Assembly (NCBI GenBank): GCA_013297585.1
Contig: JAAFHG010000140.1
Span: forward strand, 1 to 8,671
DNA: 8,671 nt
Source: Chitinophagales bacterium
GTDB lineage: Bacteria > Bacteroidota > Bacteroidia > Chitinophagales > Chitinophagaceae
Reading direction: 5' to 3'
Part shown: piece by piece, positions 1-5,929 of the stretch
How the letters are laid out: the number at the start of each line of letters is the position of its first letter
Numbering within the stretch: position 1 is the stretch's first letter
The notes under the pieces: generated by a model
The model's input: the letters and a program-made list of their open reading frames with translations, nothing else
Databases searched by the model: none
Told to the model about the DNA's origin: nothing
Translations under genes and position numbers: made by a program

Positions 1-894
1 ATCTGTTGCACTTGCTGGCACAAATCTACGACCATATACATAGCCTGCTGTAGCATTACCTACACTATCTAATTTGTATTTGCCGAAATTATCTGCAAAG
101 AATAAAGCAGAGAATTTGGTTTGGTTTATTTTTTTACTAATATAAAGACTTGTAAACGATTTGTAATCTTGTGTAGCAGCATTGGTACCCGGTGGATTAG
201 CATATACTGGTGTACCATTAATGGCACTGTTATTTGCAGCGTTGCCAGCTACTGCTAGTGGTACTATGCCTACTGGTGTTGGTACTAATGCACCTGCCGA
301 GTTACGCACATAAGCGGGTGTATTACCTGGTACATAATTAGCATTAGTAGTGCCAAATGCATCGTTATTTTGGTTAAAGGCGTAGCCTAAATCTACCTGC
401 CAGCCATGATGTACTGTTTTAAGTAAAGCCATATCATGCCTGCGAGCTTGCTGTAACCAATCTAAATTACCTATTAGTCTTACATCGTCATAAATTAATT
501 CTTGGCGACCTATTTTGATAGTCATTAAATCGAACCACTTGAATTTTACAGTGGTATCGGCTTTATTGGCTAGAGTTAAATCTGCCCAAGCTTCGTGCAA
601 CATTAATTTTGCACCATCGTTGTTGGTAATGGTAGATGCATCTTGCCCCCATACTCTAACGTCTTGAATAGCAACGCCAAACGTTAATCTATCCCATTTG
701 TAGCCAAAGTTTAAACGTGTACGTTGTGATGTGAAAGCAGCGGTTGAAGCGCCTTTTAAAGTAAGGTTACCTAGGCCATCACGAATTTCGGTTCTGGTTC
801 TTAATTGGCCTGTTAAAGTGAACTGCGCTTTGGTGTGAACAACTACCGCACAAAAAATAATTGTGCAGAGAACCTTTACAAAAGATTTTTTCAT
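1..894 (-). CDS. Alginate-export-family outer-membrane porin, N-terminal 298 codons (runs off left edge)
   Basis: This frame is open from an ATG at 894 to the first base of the window, so the C-terminal part lies outside. Residues 1-23 form a Sec signal peptide: MKK, then a hydrophobic stretch, then a likely cleavage after HTKA and before QFTL. The mature part reads as alternating beta strands. It contains blocks that I recognise from the Bacteroidota alginate_exp porin family: RTRTEIRDG, RTRLNFGYKWDRLTFG, IQDVRVWGQ, LHEAWADL, KIGRQELIYDDVRLIGNLDW and QQARRHDMALL. Residues of about 160-220 are rich in A, N, P, G and T, which suggests a long surface loop. The family forms outer-membrane beta-barrels for diffusion of small solutes. 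Its position directly after nirB and nirD on the same strand suggests a role in nitrate/nitrite entry, but that is inference; the true substrate is unknown. No TAnnTTTG promoter is visible in the 164 bp before it, so co-transcription with nirBD is likely. The leader is A-rich with no clear Shine-Dalgarno. Confidence 0.85.
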   Translation of the reverse strand, partial: MKKSFVKVLCTIIFCAVVVHTKAQFTLTGQLRTRTEIRDGLGNLTLKGASTAAFTSQRTRLNFGYKWDRLTFGVAIQDVRVWGQDASTITNNDGAKLMLHEAWADLTLANKADTTVKFKWFDLMTIKIGRQELIYDDVRLIGNLDWLQQARRHDMALLKTVHHGWQVDLGYAFNQNNDAFGTTNANYVPGNTPAYVRNSAGALVPTPVGIVPLAVAGNAANNSAINGTPVYANPPGTNAATQDYKSFTSLYISKKINQTKFSALFFADNFGKYKLDSVGNATAGYVYGRRFVPASATD

Positions 895-947
895 GTTAGT
901 TTTGGTTGATTTTTGAGGTGAATTATTATTGCCATCTTAATTTTCTG

Positions 948-984
948 GCCCAGTTAGAACTGCAATTCTACTGGGCTCTTTTTT
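948..984 (+). terminator. Strong hairpin followed by a T-run, in the nirD-porin gap
   Basis: GCCCAGTTAGAA (948-959) pairs with TTCTACTGGGC (966-976), giving 11 base pairs, one bulged T and a 6-nt loop. On the plus strand it is followed by TCTTTTTT (977-984), the form of a Rho-independent terminator. The flanking genes are both on the minus strand. In that direction the hairpin is preceded by an A-run and followed by AGAAAATT, a poor U-tract. It may therefore act as an intercistronic mRNA hairpin in the porin leader, or as a terminator against antisense transcription. Confidence 0.45.
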
Positions 985-1058
985 GGGTTGTAGGTGTTTG
1001 TTATAGCATCATAAGCGTTGTTTAGTAATGAGTTAATAATTGTGGTTATTGTAATAGT

Positions 1059-1460
1059 TTAGTTATTATTAGCAGGCATACCTATGTACACCTTGCCGTT
1101 TACCACGCTTACAGGATAGGTGGTAATTGCACATTCATCGCCACTTAAACACTCTCCTGTAATTAGCGAAAATGTTTTTTTATGAAATGGACAGGCAACT
1201 TTTGGTTCATCATTTTGCGAGCCAATCATGCCGCGGCTTAATGCCATTTGCTTACGGTGTGGGCATTCGTTTTGAGTAGCATACCACTCGCCTCTACGGG
1301 TAAAGTGGAACAAAGCAATTTGATCTTCGTTATATTTTACACAAACGCCACCATTGTCTGGTACATCTGCACTATCGCAAGCAAAAAACCAAGTGTATTT
1401 ATCGTCAGTAATGCTTGGCTTACTGCTGTTAGGGGATGTATTTTTTGTTGATTCTTCCAT
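1059..1460 (-). CDS. nirD: NADH-nitrite reductase small subunit (Rieske-type NirD)
   Basis: This 133-aa protein is the small subunit of the cytoplasmic NirBD nitrite reductase, which reduces nitrite to ammonium with NADH. After a polar N-terminal tail of about 20 residues comes a single Rieske-like domain. Its ligand pairs are C66-P-H68 and C90-P-F-H93, within the NirD-typical blocks CPHRKQMALSRG and ACPFHKKTFSL. E. coli NirD, as I recall it, has lost these cysteines and histidines, so this copy probably still binds a [2Fe-2S] cluster. Two more cysteines (C104, C110) follow the second pair. I chose the ATG at 1460; an in-frame TTG at 1484 would add 8 residues but has no ribosome-binding motif and precedes the conserved region. 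The gene lies 118 bp downstream of nirB on the same strand, so it is probably in the same operon, with the porin after it. Confidence 0.93.
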   Translation of the reverse strand: MEESTKNTSPNSSKPSITDDKYTWFFACDSADVPDNGGVCVKYNEDQIALFHFTRRGEWYATQNECPHRKQMALSRGMIGSQNDEPKVACPFHKKTFSLITGECLSGDECAITTYPVSVVNGKVYIGMPANNN

Positions 1461-1518
1461 GATTTTATTTTTAATATGCTGCAATAAAAAAATTGATAAA
1501 TGTTGTAGCTTTACAAGT

Positions 1519-1536
1519 GTTCGCCTTAGGCGGAAC
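1519..1536. other. Short GC-rich hairpin between nirB and nirD
   Basis: CGCC-TTA-GGCG (1522-1532) forms a 4-bp GC stem. It is extended by GTT/AAC around one bulged G (1519-1536). It is the only GC-rich spot in the AT-rich 118-bp gap. No T-run follows on either strand, so it is not a normal terminator. In a nirB-nirD transcript it could be an RNA-stability or processing structure; that is inference. Confidence 0.3.
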
Positions 1537-1578
1537 GATGTTTAATACTTAATTCAAAAGCTGGTTACTAAAAGATTT

Positions 1579-4176
1579 TTATTTCCAATCCGTTACTTTT
1601 TTTTGTTCTCGCATGGGTTCAAATTTCATCGTAGGATCTTTTTCTTCAGGTGCATTTACAAAGTGGCTAAAACGTTTTCTTATTTCAGGGTTTTCTATGG
1701 CTTCTTTCCATTCGCACTTGTAACTATCTACTAATGCTTGCATTTCTTGTTCTAGTATTTCTCCAATGCCTAAGCTATCATTTACCACCACATTACGTAG
1801 GTAATTTATACCGCCTTCCATTTTATTAAGCCAAGTTGCTGTACGGGTTAATGGATCGGCTGTTTTTATGTAAAACATTAGCATTCTATCTAAATATTTA
1901 ATAAGCGTTGCGCTATCTAAATCTGATGCTAGTAATAAAGCGTGTTGTGGTTTACTACCGCCATTGCCACATACATATAAATTCCAGCCTTTTTCGGTTG
2001 CAATTATGCCAAAGTCTTTGCTTTGTGCCTCGGCACATTCACGTATACAGCCAGATACACCACCTTTTAATTTATGTGGCGAACGTAGGCCTCTATATCT
2101 TTCTTCAATTTGTATGGCAAAGCTTACGCTGTCGTGTAGGCCAAAGCGACACCAAGTGCTACCTACACAGCTTTTTACTGTACGTAACGATTTGCCGTAG
2201 GCATGGCCACTTTCAAAACCAGCAGCAATTAACTCTTCCCAAATTTTTGGTAGGTCTGATAAGTGTGCGCCAAACAAATCGATGCGTTGGCCACCTGTAA
2301 TTTTGGTGTAGAGATTGTATTTTTTGGCTACAGAGCCTATAACAATTAATTTCTCTGGTGTGATTTCTCCACCAGGTATACGTGGTACTACAGAATAAGA
2401 ACCACCTTTTTGAATATTTGCCAAAAAGCGGTCGTTGCTATCTTGTGCTGTTGCATTGCCTTTTGCTAAAATCATATCGTTCCAAAGGCTAGCCAAAACT
2501 GAAGCTACCAAGGGTTTACAAATTTCGCAACCATCACCTTTGCCAAATGTATCTAATACCTCATCGTAAGTTTTTAGTTGGTCCATTTTTACCAAGTCCA
2601 ACAATTCTTGACGAGAATAATCGAAATGCTCACAAATAACATTGCGTACATATTTGCCTTGCGCCTTCATTGTGTGTAGCATCAAATCTTTAACCATTGG
2701 TACACAACCACCACAACCAGTACCTGCTTTGGTACATTTTTTAATGGCATCAATGGTTTCGCAACCACTTTCGCTTACTGCCGTGCAAATGCCAGCTTTT
2801 GTTACACTTTCGCAGCTACACACAATCGCGTCGTCTGGCAAGCTTAAAACACCAGCACCAGCCTCTGATTCACCACCACGGCTACCCAAAATTACATCCT
2901 CGGCATTTGGTGGTAATACAATTTTATTTTTAGATGTTTGAAGCAACATATTGTAAGCTTCTGCATCACCTATTAGAATACCGCCTAGTAAGTACTTGCC
3001 ATCACCAGTAATATTGATGCGTTTGTAAATGCCTTTCATGGTATCTTCAAAAACAATTGTTCTGGTGTCTTTATTTTGTATAAATGGATCGCCAAAGCTT
3101 GCCACATCAATACCAATTAGTTTTAGTTTGGTACTCATGTCAAACCCAATAAAGGAAGCCCCCTGATCCCCCAAAGGGGGAACAATAGAAGAACTTGAAA
3201 CAATAAAATCATTATTAATTGAGGGTTCTAAATCCTCCCTTTGGAGGGGTGGGGGGGCTGTAAGGTTTGTTGCTACAACATTAGCCATATCGTAACCTGG
3301 TGCCACCAAACCGTAAATCATACCATTATATAAAGCACACTCGCCAATGGCATAAATAGAAGCATCTGATGTTTGTAGTTGTTCATTTACTACAATACCG
3401 CCACGAAGCCCCACTTCTAAACCACATAATTTTGCAACTTCGTCACGTGGTTTAATACCAGCAGAAATTACTAGCATATCAACCTCTATGTTCGTATCAT
3501 CAGAAAATTGCATGCCAGTAATAGCAGTATCGCCTAATATTTGAGATGTATTTTTACTAGTTGCAATTTTTAGCCCAAGTGTTTCGAGTTTGTTTGTAAG
3601 GATATTAGATGCAGCTTCATCTATTTGACGAGGCATTAAACGGGGTGCAAATTCTATAACGGTTGTATCTGTAATACCTAAATCAAGCATTGCTTTGGCA
3701 GCTTCAAGCCCTAATAAACCGCCACCAATAACTGCTCCTTTTTTAGCTTTTTTGGCGTAAGCTTGCATTAGTTCTAAGTCTTCAATGGTTCTATAAATAA
3801 ATACACCATCTTTTTCTACGCCAGGTATTGGTGGTACAAATGCAGATGAGCCTGTTGCTATTACTAATACGTCGTAGTTTTCTGTTATACCTTTATGTGA
3901 AGTAACGGTTTTGGCGGCTCTATCAATATTAGTAACTGGGTCAGATAAATGTAAGGTGATATTATTATCTGTGTACCAATTAAATGGCGACATCAGTAAG
4001 TCATCTGCTGTTTTACCAGAAAAGAATTCAGATAAATGTACACGGTCGTATGCAGGGCGAATTTCTTCGCCAAATACAACAATATCAAATTGTTGAGGTT
4101 GGGCTTTTGCAATAAGTTTTTCGCAAAATTTAAAACCTACCATGCCGTTGCCAATTACTACAATCTTCATAATCAT
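1579..4176 (-). CDS. nirB: NADH-nitrite reductase large subunit with a 34-residue in-frame insertion
   Basis: NirB transfers electrons from NADH through FAD, Fe-S and siroheme to reduce nitrite to ammonium by six electrons in the cytoplasm. The domains in order are: FAD-binding oxidoreductase with GNGMVG (9-14) and ATGSS (107-111); NAD-binding GGGLLG (151-156); a second FAD motif AIGEC (276-280); a BFD-type [2Fe-2S] domain with C453, C455, C488 and C491; a further CxxC pair at 550/553; a ferredoxin-like half domain (about 590-660); and the siroheme/[4Fe-4S] domain with C670-x5-C676 and C710-x3-C714. All expected ligands are present. At 865 aa it is somewhat longer than E. coli NirB (847). Residues 307-340 have no counterpart in the family and are encoded by a palindromic element; without them the protein would be 831 aa. 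Two ATG codons are possible (4176 and 4170); the family N-terminus fits either. It heads the leftward nirB-nirD-porin set and is divergent from cobA, which supplies its siroheme precursor. Confidence 0.96.
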   Translation of the reverse strand: MIMKIVVIGNGMVGFKFCEKLIAKAQPQQFDIVVFGEEIRPAYDRVHLSEFFSGKTADDLLMSPFNWYTDNNITLHLSDPVTNIDRAAKTVTSHKGITENYDVLVIATGSSAFVPPIPGVEKDGVFIYRTIEDLELMQAYAKKAKKGAVIGGGLLGLEAAKAMLDLGITDTTVIEFAPRLMPRQIDEAASNILTNKLETLGLKIATSKNTSQILGDTAITGMQFSDDTNIEVDMLVISAGIKPRDEVAKLCGLEVGLRGGIVVNEQLQTSDASIYAIGECALYNGMIYGLVAPGYDMANVVATNLTAPPPLQREDLEPSINNDFIVSSSSIVPPLGDQGASFIGFDMSTKLKLIGIDVASFGDPFIQNKDTRTIVFEDTMKGIYKRINITGDGKYLLGGILIGDAEAYNMLLQTSKNKIVLPPNAEDVILGSRGGESEAGAGVLSLPDDAIVCSCESVTKAGICTAVSESGCETIDAIKKCTKAGTGCGGCVPMVKDLMLHTMKAQGKYVRNVICEHFDYSRQELLDLVKMDQLKTYDEVLDTFGKGDGCEICKPLVASVLASLWNDMILAKGNATAQDSNDRFLANIQKGGSYSVVPRIPGGEITPEKLIVIGSVAKKYNLYTKITGGQRIDLFGAHLSDLPKIWEELIAAGFESGHAYGKSLRTVKSCVGSTWCRFGLHDSVSFAIQIEERYRGLRSPHKLKGGVSGCIRECAEAQSKDFGIIATEKGWNLYVCGNGGSKPQHALLLASDLDSATLIKYLDRMLMFYIKTADPLTRTATWLNKMEGGINYLRNVVVNDSLGIGEILEQEMQALVDSYKCEWKEAIENPEIRKRFSHFVNAPEEKDPTMKFEPMREQKKVTDWK
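3157..3259. repeat. MITE-like palindromic element inserted in frame within nirB
   Basis: The two ends are GC-rich, imperfect inverted repeats, and each is itself a small palindrome. The left end (3157-3180) starts AGCCCCC and contains CCCCC-AAA-GGGGG (3168-3180). The right end (3234-3259) contains CCTCC-CTTT-GGAGG (3234-3247) and finishes GGGGGGGCT, so its complement again starts AGCCCCC. The 53-bp core (3181-3233) is AT-rich. Read in nirB, positions 3258-3157 are exactly 34 sense codons (residues 307-340, starting APPPLQRE and ending PPLGDQGA). Of the six frames across the element only this one is free of stop codons. The flanking protein, VVATNLT then SFIGFDMSTKLK, joins smoothly if the insert is removed, as in ordinary NirB. 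The structure suggests a non-autonomous dispersed repeat comparable in behaviour to Rickettsia palindromic elements. No second copy is in the window, so its multicopy nature is inference. Confidence 0.75.
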
Positions 4177-4251
4177 TTTATGATTGGGTTAGTAAAAAAG
4201 TCGGCAAGAAATCGTTATATTATCATTAATAGCATTTAATAAAACAAGAAC

Positions 4252-4259
4252 TATTTTTG
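4252..4259 (+). promoter_or_regulatory. Candidate -7 element for cobA
   Basis: TATTTTTG matches the Bacteroidota -7 consensus TAnnTTTG exactly. It lies about 112 bp before the cobA ATG. No TTTG-type -33 element stands 17-23 bp upstream, and such an octamer is not rare by chance in AT-rich DNA, so this is tentative. Confidence 0.3.
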
Positions 4260-4283
4260 CCGCTTATTCTTATTAAAGTATTA

Positions 4284-4296
4284 TTTATGTCATAAA
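4284..4296. promoter_or_regulatory. Palindromic operator candidate in the nirB/cobA divergent promoter region
   Basis: TTTATG-T-CATAAA is a perfect inverted repeat with 6-bp arms around one central base. It lies near the middle of the 195-bp gap between the divergent nirB and cobA genes. It sits between the two candidate -7 elements, downstream of each in its own direction. The Crp/Fnr-type regulator encoded after cobA is the natural candidate ligand. However, the half-sites do not match the FNR consensus TTGAT-N4-ATCAA or the CRP consensus. Confidence 0.35.
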
Positions 4297-4331
4297 ATTA
4301 GCGGTTTATTTTTAAAAACAAGTAATTTTAT

Positions 4332-4339
4332 CAAAAATA
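4332..4339 (-). promoter_or_regulatory. Candidate -7 element for nirB
   Basis: On the minus strand this reads TATTTTTG, an exact TAnnTTTG match, about 155 bp before the nirB start. No matching -33 TTTG is visible at normal spacing. If real, the nirB and cobA promoters face across each other and their 5' leaders overlap. Confidence 0.27.
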
Positions 4340-4371
4340 AATCAAATTATTTTAATCATAATATAATTGAA

Positions 4372-5154
4372 ATGATACAACCACTTCTAAGTTTAGTGGG
4401 CGCTGGCCCTGGAAATGCGGACTTAATAACCATAAAAGCTGTGAAAACATTACAAGCCGCAGATGTTATATTGTATGATGCTTTGGCAAATGTGTCTCTG
4501 TTAGAGTATGCATCGCCTAAGGCAATTGTACAATTTGTAGGTAAGCGTTATGGTTGCCATGCATTATCGCAGCAAGAAATAAATCAACTAATAGTTGAAT
4601 CTGCATTAAAGTATGGTAGAGTAGTGCGTTTAAAAGGTGGCGATCCATTTGTATTTGGCAGGGCACAAGAAGAAATTGATGCTGCAAGGGCACATGGTAT
4701 TGCAGTAGAAGTAGTGCCAGGCATTTCTAGTGCCATTGCTGTACCTGCTTCGCAAATGATACCATTAACATGTAGAGGTATTAACGAAAGTTTTTGGGTA
4801 ACAACAGGCACCACACAAAGTGGTGATATTTCTAATGATATAAAATTGGCTGCACAATCAACGGCAACGGTGGTAATATTAATGGCTATGAGTAAATTAG
4901 AAATTATTATGGATATCTTTAATAAATATGGTAAGGCTGATACACCTGTAGCCATAATACAAGATGGTACTACTGAACACGAAAAATGTGTGATAGGCAC
5001 TGTAAAAGACATTGCTTTTAGGGCGCAGTATGCTGGCTTAAGCAATCCTGCAATAATTATTGTAGGCGAGGTTGTGGCATTACATCCATCTTTTCTTACA
5101 TTAACGGTAGCCGCAATAGCGCAACCTTCGCAGGCTATTGTAGAAGGCGATTAA
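4372..5154 (+). CDS. cobA: Uroporphyrinogen-III C-methyltransferase (SUMT)
   Basis: SUMT adds two SAM-derived methyl groups to uroporphyrinogen III to give precorrin-2, the branch point to siroheme and cobalamin. The 260-aa length fits a stand-alone SUMT without the CysG dehydrogenase/chelatase domain. Motifs in order are: the SAM-binding loop GAGPG (10-14), ADVILYDAL (30-38), VGKRYGCH (56-63), the family signature RLKGGDPFVFGR (86-97), VVPGISSA (114-121), and IPLTCRG (130-136), where LTHR is more usual. The ATG at 4372 sits at the natural N-terminus and the leader is AT-rich without a Shine-Dalgarno. The gene is divergent from nirB, whose siroheme it helps to make, and lies 65 bp before the regulator gene on the same strand. 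The enzymes for oxidation and iron insertion are not in the window. Some genomes label this gene nirE, cysG or sumT. Confidence 0.93.
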   Translation: MIQPLLSLVGAGPGNADLITIKAVKTLQAADVILYDALANVSLLEYASPKAIVQFVGKRYGCHALSQQEINQLIVESALKYGRVVRLKGGDPFVFGRAQEEIDAARAHGIAVEVVPGISSAIAVPASQMIPLTCRGINESFWVTTGTTQSGDISNDIKLAAQSTATVVILMAMSKLEIIMDIFNKYGKADTPVAIIQDGTTEHEKCVIGTVKDIAFRAQYAGLSNPAIIIVGEVVALHPSFLTLTVAAIAQPSQAIVEGD

Positions 5155-5219
5155 AAACCAGTTCTTAAGCAGTAAGCCATTAACTTGCAATTTATTTGCT
5201 AAAAGGAAGATTTGACTTG

Positions 5220-5882
5220 ATGAAAAAGGGTAAACATAATTGTGATTTAAAAAGTTGTTTTTTCTGCAAACTGTCTTTAAAAGAATGGTTACCAGCCATA
5301 GATGTTCATAGGCAAATGCAACAATTTAAAAAAGGCGAACTAATATTTACTGAGGGCGAGGAGGTAAAAGGGATGTATGTTATTTACGATGGCATAGCCA
5401 AAGTGCATAAAAAATGGGGTGATGATAAAGAGTTGATTGTGCGTTTTGCCCAAAAGGGCGATATTATAGGCCATCGTGGTTTGGGCAACGATATTGTTTA
5501 CCCCGTTTCTGGTACCGCTTTGGAAGCCGTAACGGCTTGCTTTATAGATTTACAGTTTTTTAAATCATCGCTTAAAGTTAATCATGAATTAACATACCAG
5601 TTAATGCTATTTTTTGCTGAAGAGTTGCAAGAATCTGAGAAAAAGATGCGCAATATGGCACACATGCCTGTAAGAGATAGAGTAATTAATGCACTTGAAA
5701 AAATTCAAGAAAAATTTGGCACAACAGATGATGGTTTTGCTAACATTACAATTACGAAACAAGATATAGCCAACTTTGCAGGCACTACCTACGAAACTGT
5801 TTTTAGAGTAATGAACGAATTGGTAGAAGAAGGGATGATTAAAGTGTCTGGTAAAACATTTGGTATTATTGTTTTAAGATGA
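5220..5882 (+). CDS. Crp/Fnr-family transcriptional regulator with FNR-like cysteines
   Basis: This 220-aa protein has an N-terminal cyclic-nucleotide-binding-type beta-barrel (about 28-115), a long dimer helix (about 118-150) and a C-terminal winged helix-turn-helix (about 175-215; ITITKQDIANFAGTTYETVFRVMNEL). Four cysteines resemble the cluster ligands of FNR: C8, C13 and C16 at the N-terminus, and C107. C107 lies in ALEAVTACFIDL, which aligns with the segment around C122 of E. coli FNR. An oxygen- or NO-sensitive [4Fe-4S] cluster is therefore plausible but unproven; the N-terminal spacing (x4, x2) differs from FNR (x2, x5). In the recognition helix the FNR pattern E-x-x-S-R is replaced by E-T-V-F-R, so the target site may differ. 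I chose the ATG at 5220, preceded by AAGGAAG at 5203-5209; an in-frame TTG at 5196 would add 8 residues. Linkage to cobA and nirBD suggests it controls nitrite reduction. Confidence 0.88.
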   Translation: MKKGKHNCDLKSCFFCKLSLKEWLPAIDVHRQMQQFKKGELIFTEGEEVKGMYVIYDGIAKVHKKWGDDKELIVRFAQKGDIIGHRGLGNDIVYPVSGTALEAVTACFIDLQFFKSSLKVNHELTYQLMLFFAEELQESEKKMRNMAHMPVRDRVINALEKIQEKFGTTDDGFANITITKQDIANFAGTTYETVFRVMNELVEEGMIKVSGKTFGIIVLR

Positions 5883-5929
5883 AGCTAAACATCTGTTTTT
5901 GATTACAATTTGTTATTTATAACCGCTTA

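Noticed and set aside
1461..1484. TTG-initiated extension of NirD by 8 residues
   Set aside because: No ribosome-binding motif stands before it, and the ATG at 1460 lies well before the conserved domain.
1908..2300. Open frame on the plus strand inside nirB
   Set aside because: It is antisense to a highly conserved part of nirB and its translation shows no domain; the same applies to plus-strand frames at 1964-2200, 2642-2941 and 1248-1451.
3150..3265. Possible frameshift or assembly error in nirB where the protein stops resembling NirB
   Set aside because: The frame continues correctly on both sides, the extra length is exactly 34 codons, and the DNA is a structured palindromic element rather than a misread run.
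3152..3265. AAGG on both sides of the palindromic element (3152-3155 and 3262-3265) as a target-site duplication
   Set aside because: The copies are 110 bp apart, which is not a multiple of three, so removing one copy with the element would break nirB. A 4-bp match this close is easily chance.
4177..4371. Canonical FNR box TTGAT-N4-ATCAA in the nirB/cobA gap
   Set aside because: No such sequence is present; the closest is a degenerate TTGA...ACAA overlapping the cobA start codon.
4584..5045. Minus-strand open frame of 153 codons inside cobA
   Set aside because: It is a shadow of the well-conserved SUMT coding strand and resembles no known protein.
5196..5219. TTG-initiated extension of the Crp/Fnr regulator by 8 residues
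   Set aside because: AAGGAAG at 5203-5209 lies inside this stretch and serves the ATG at 5220 better.
5883..5929. Bidirectional terminator between the convergent Crp/Fnr and AraC-family genes
   Set aside because: Only a 4-bp AAAC/GTTT stem with a short T-run is present, too weak to call.
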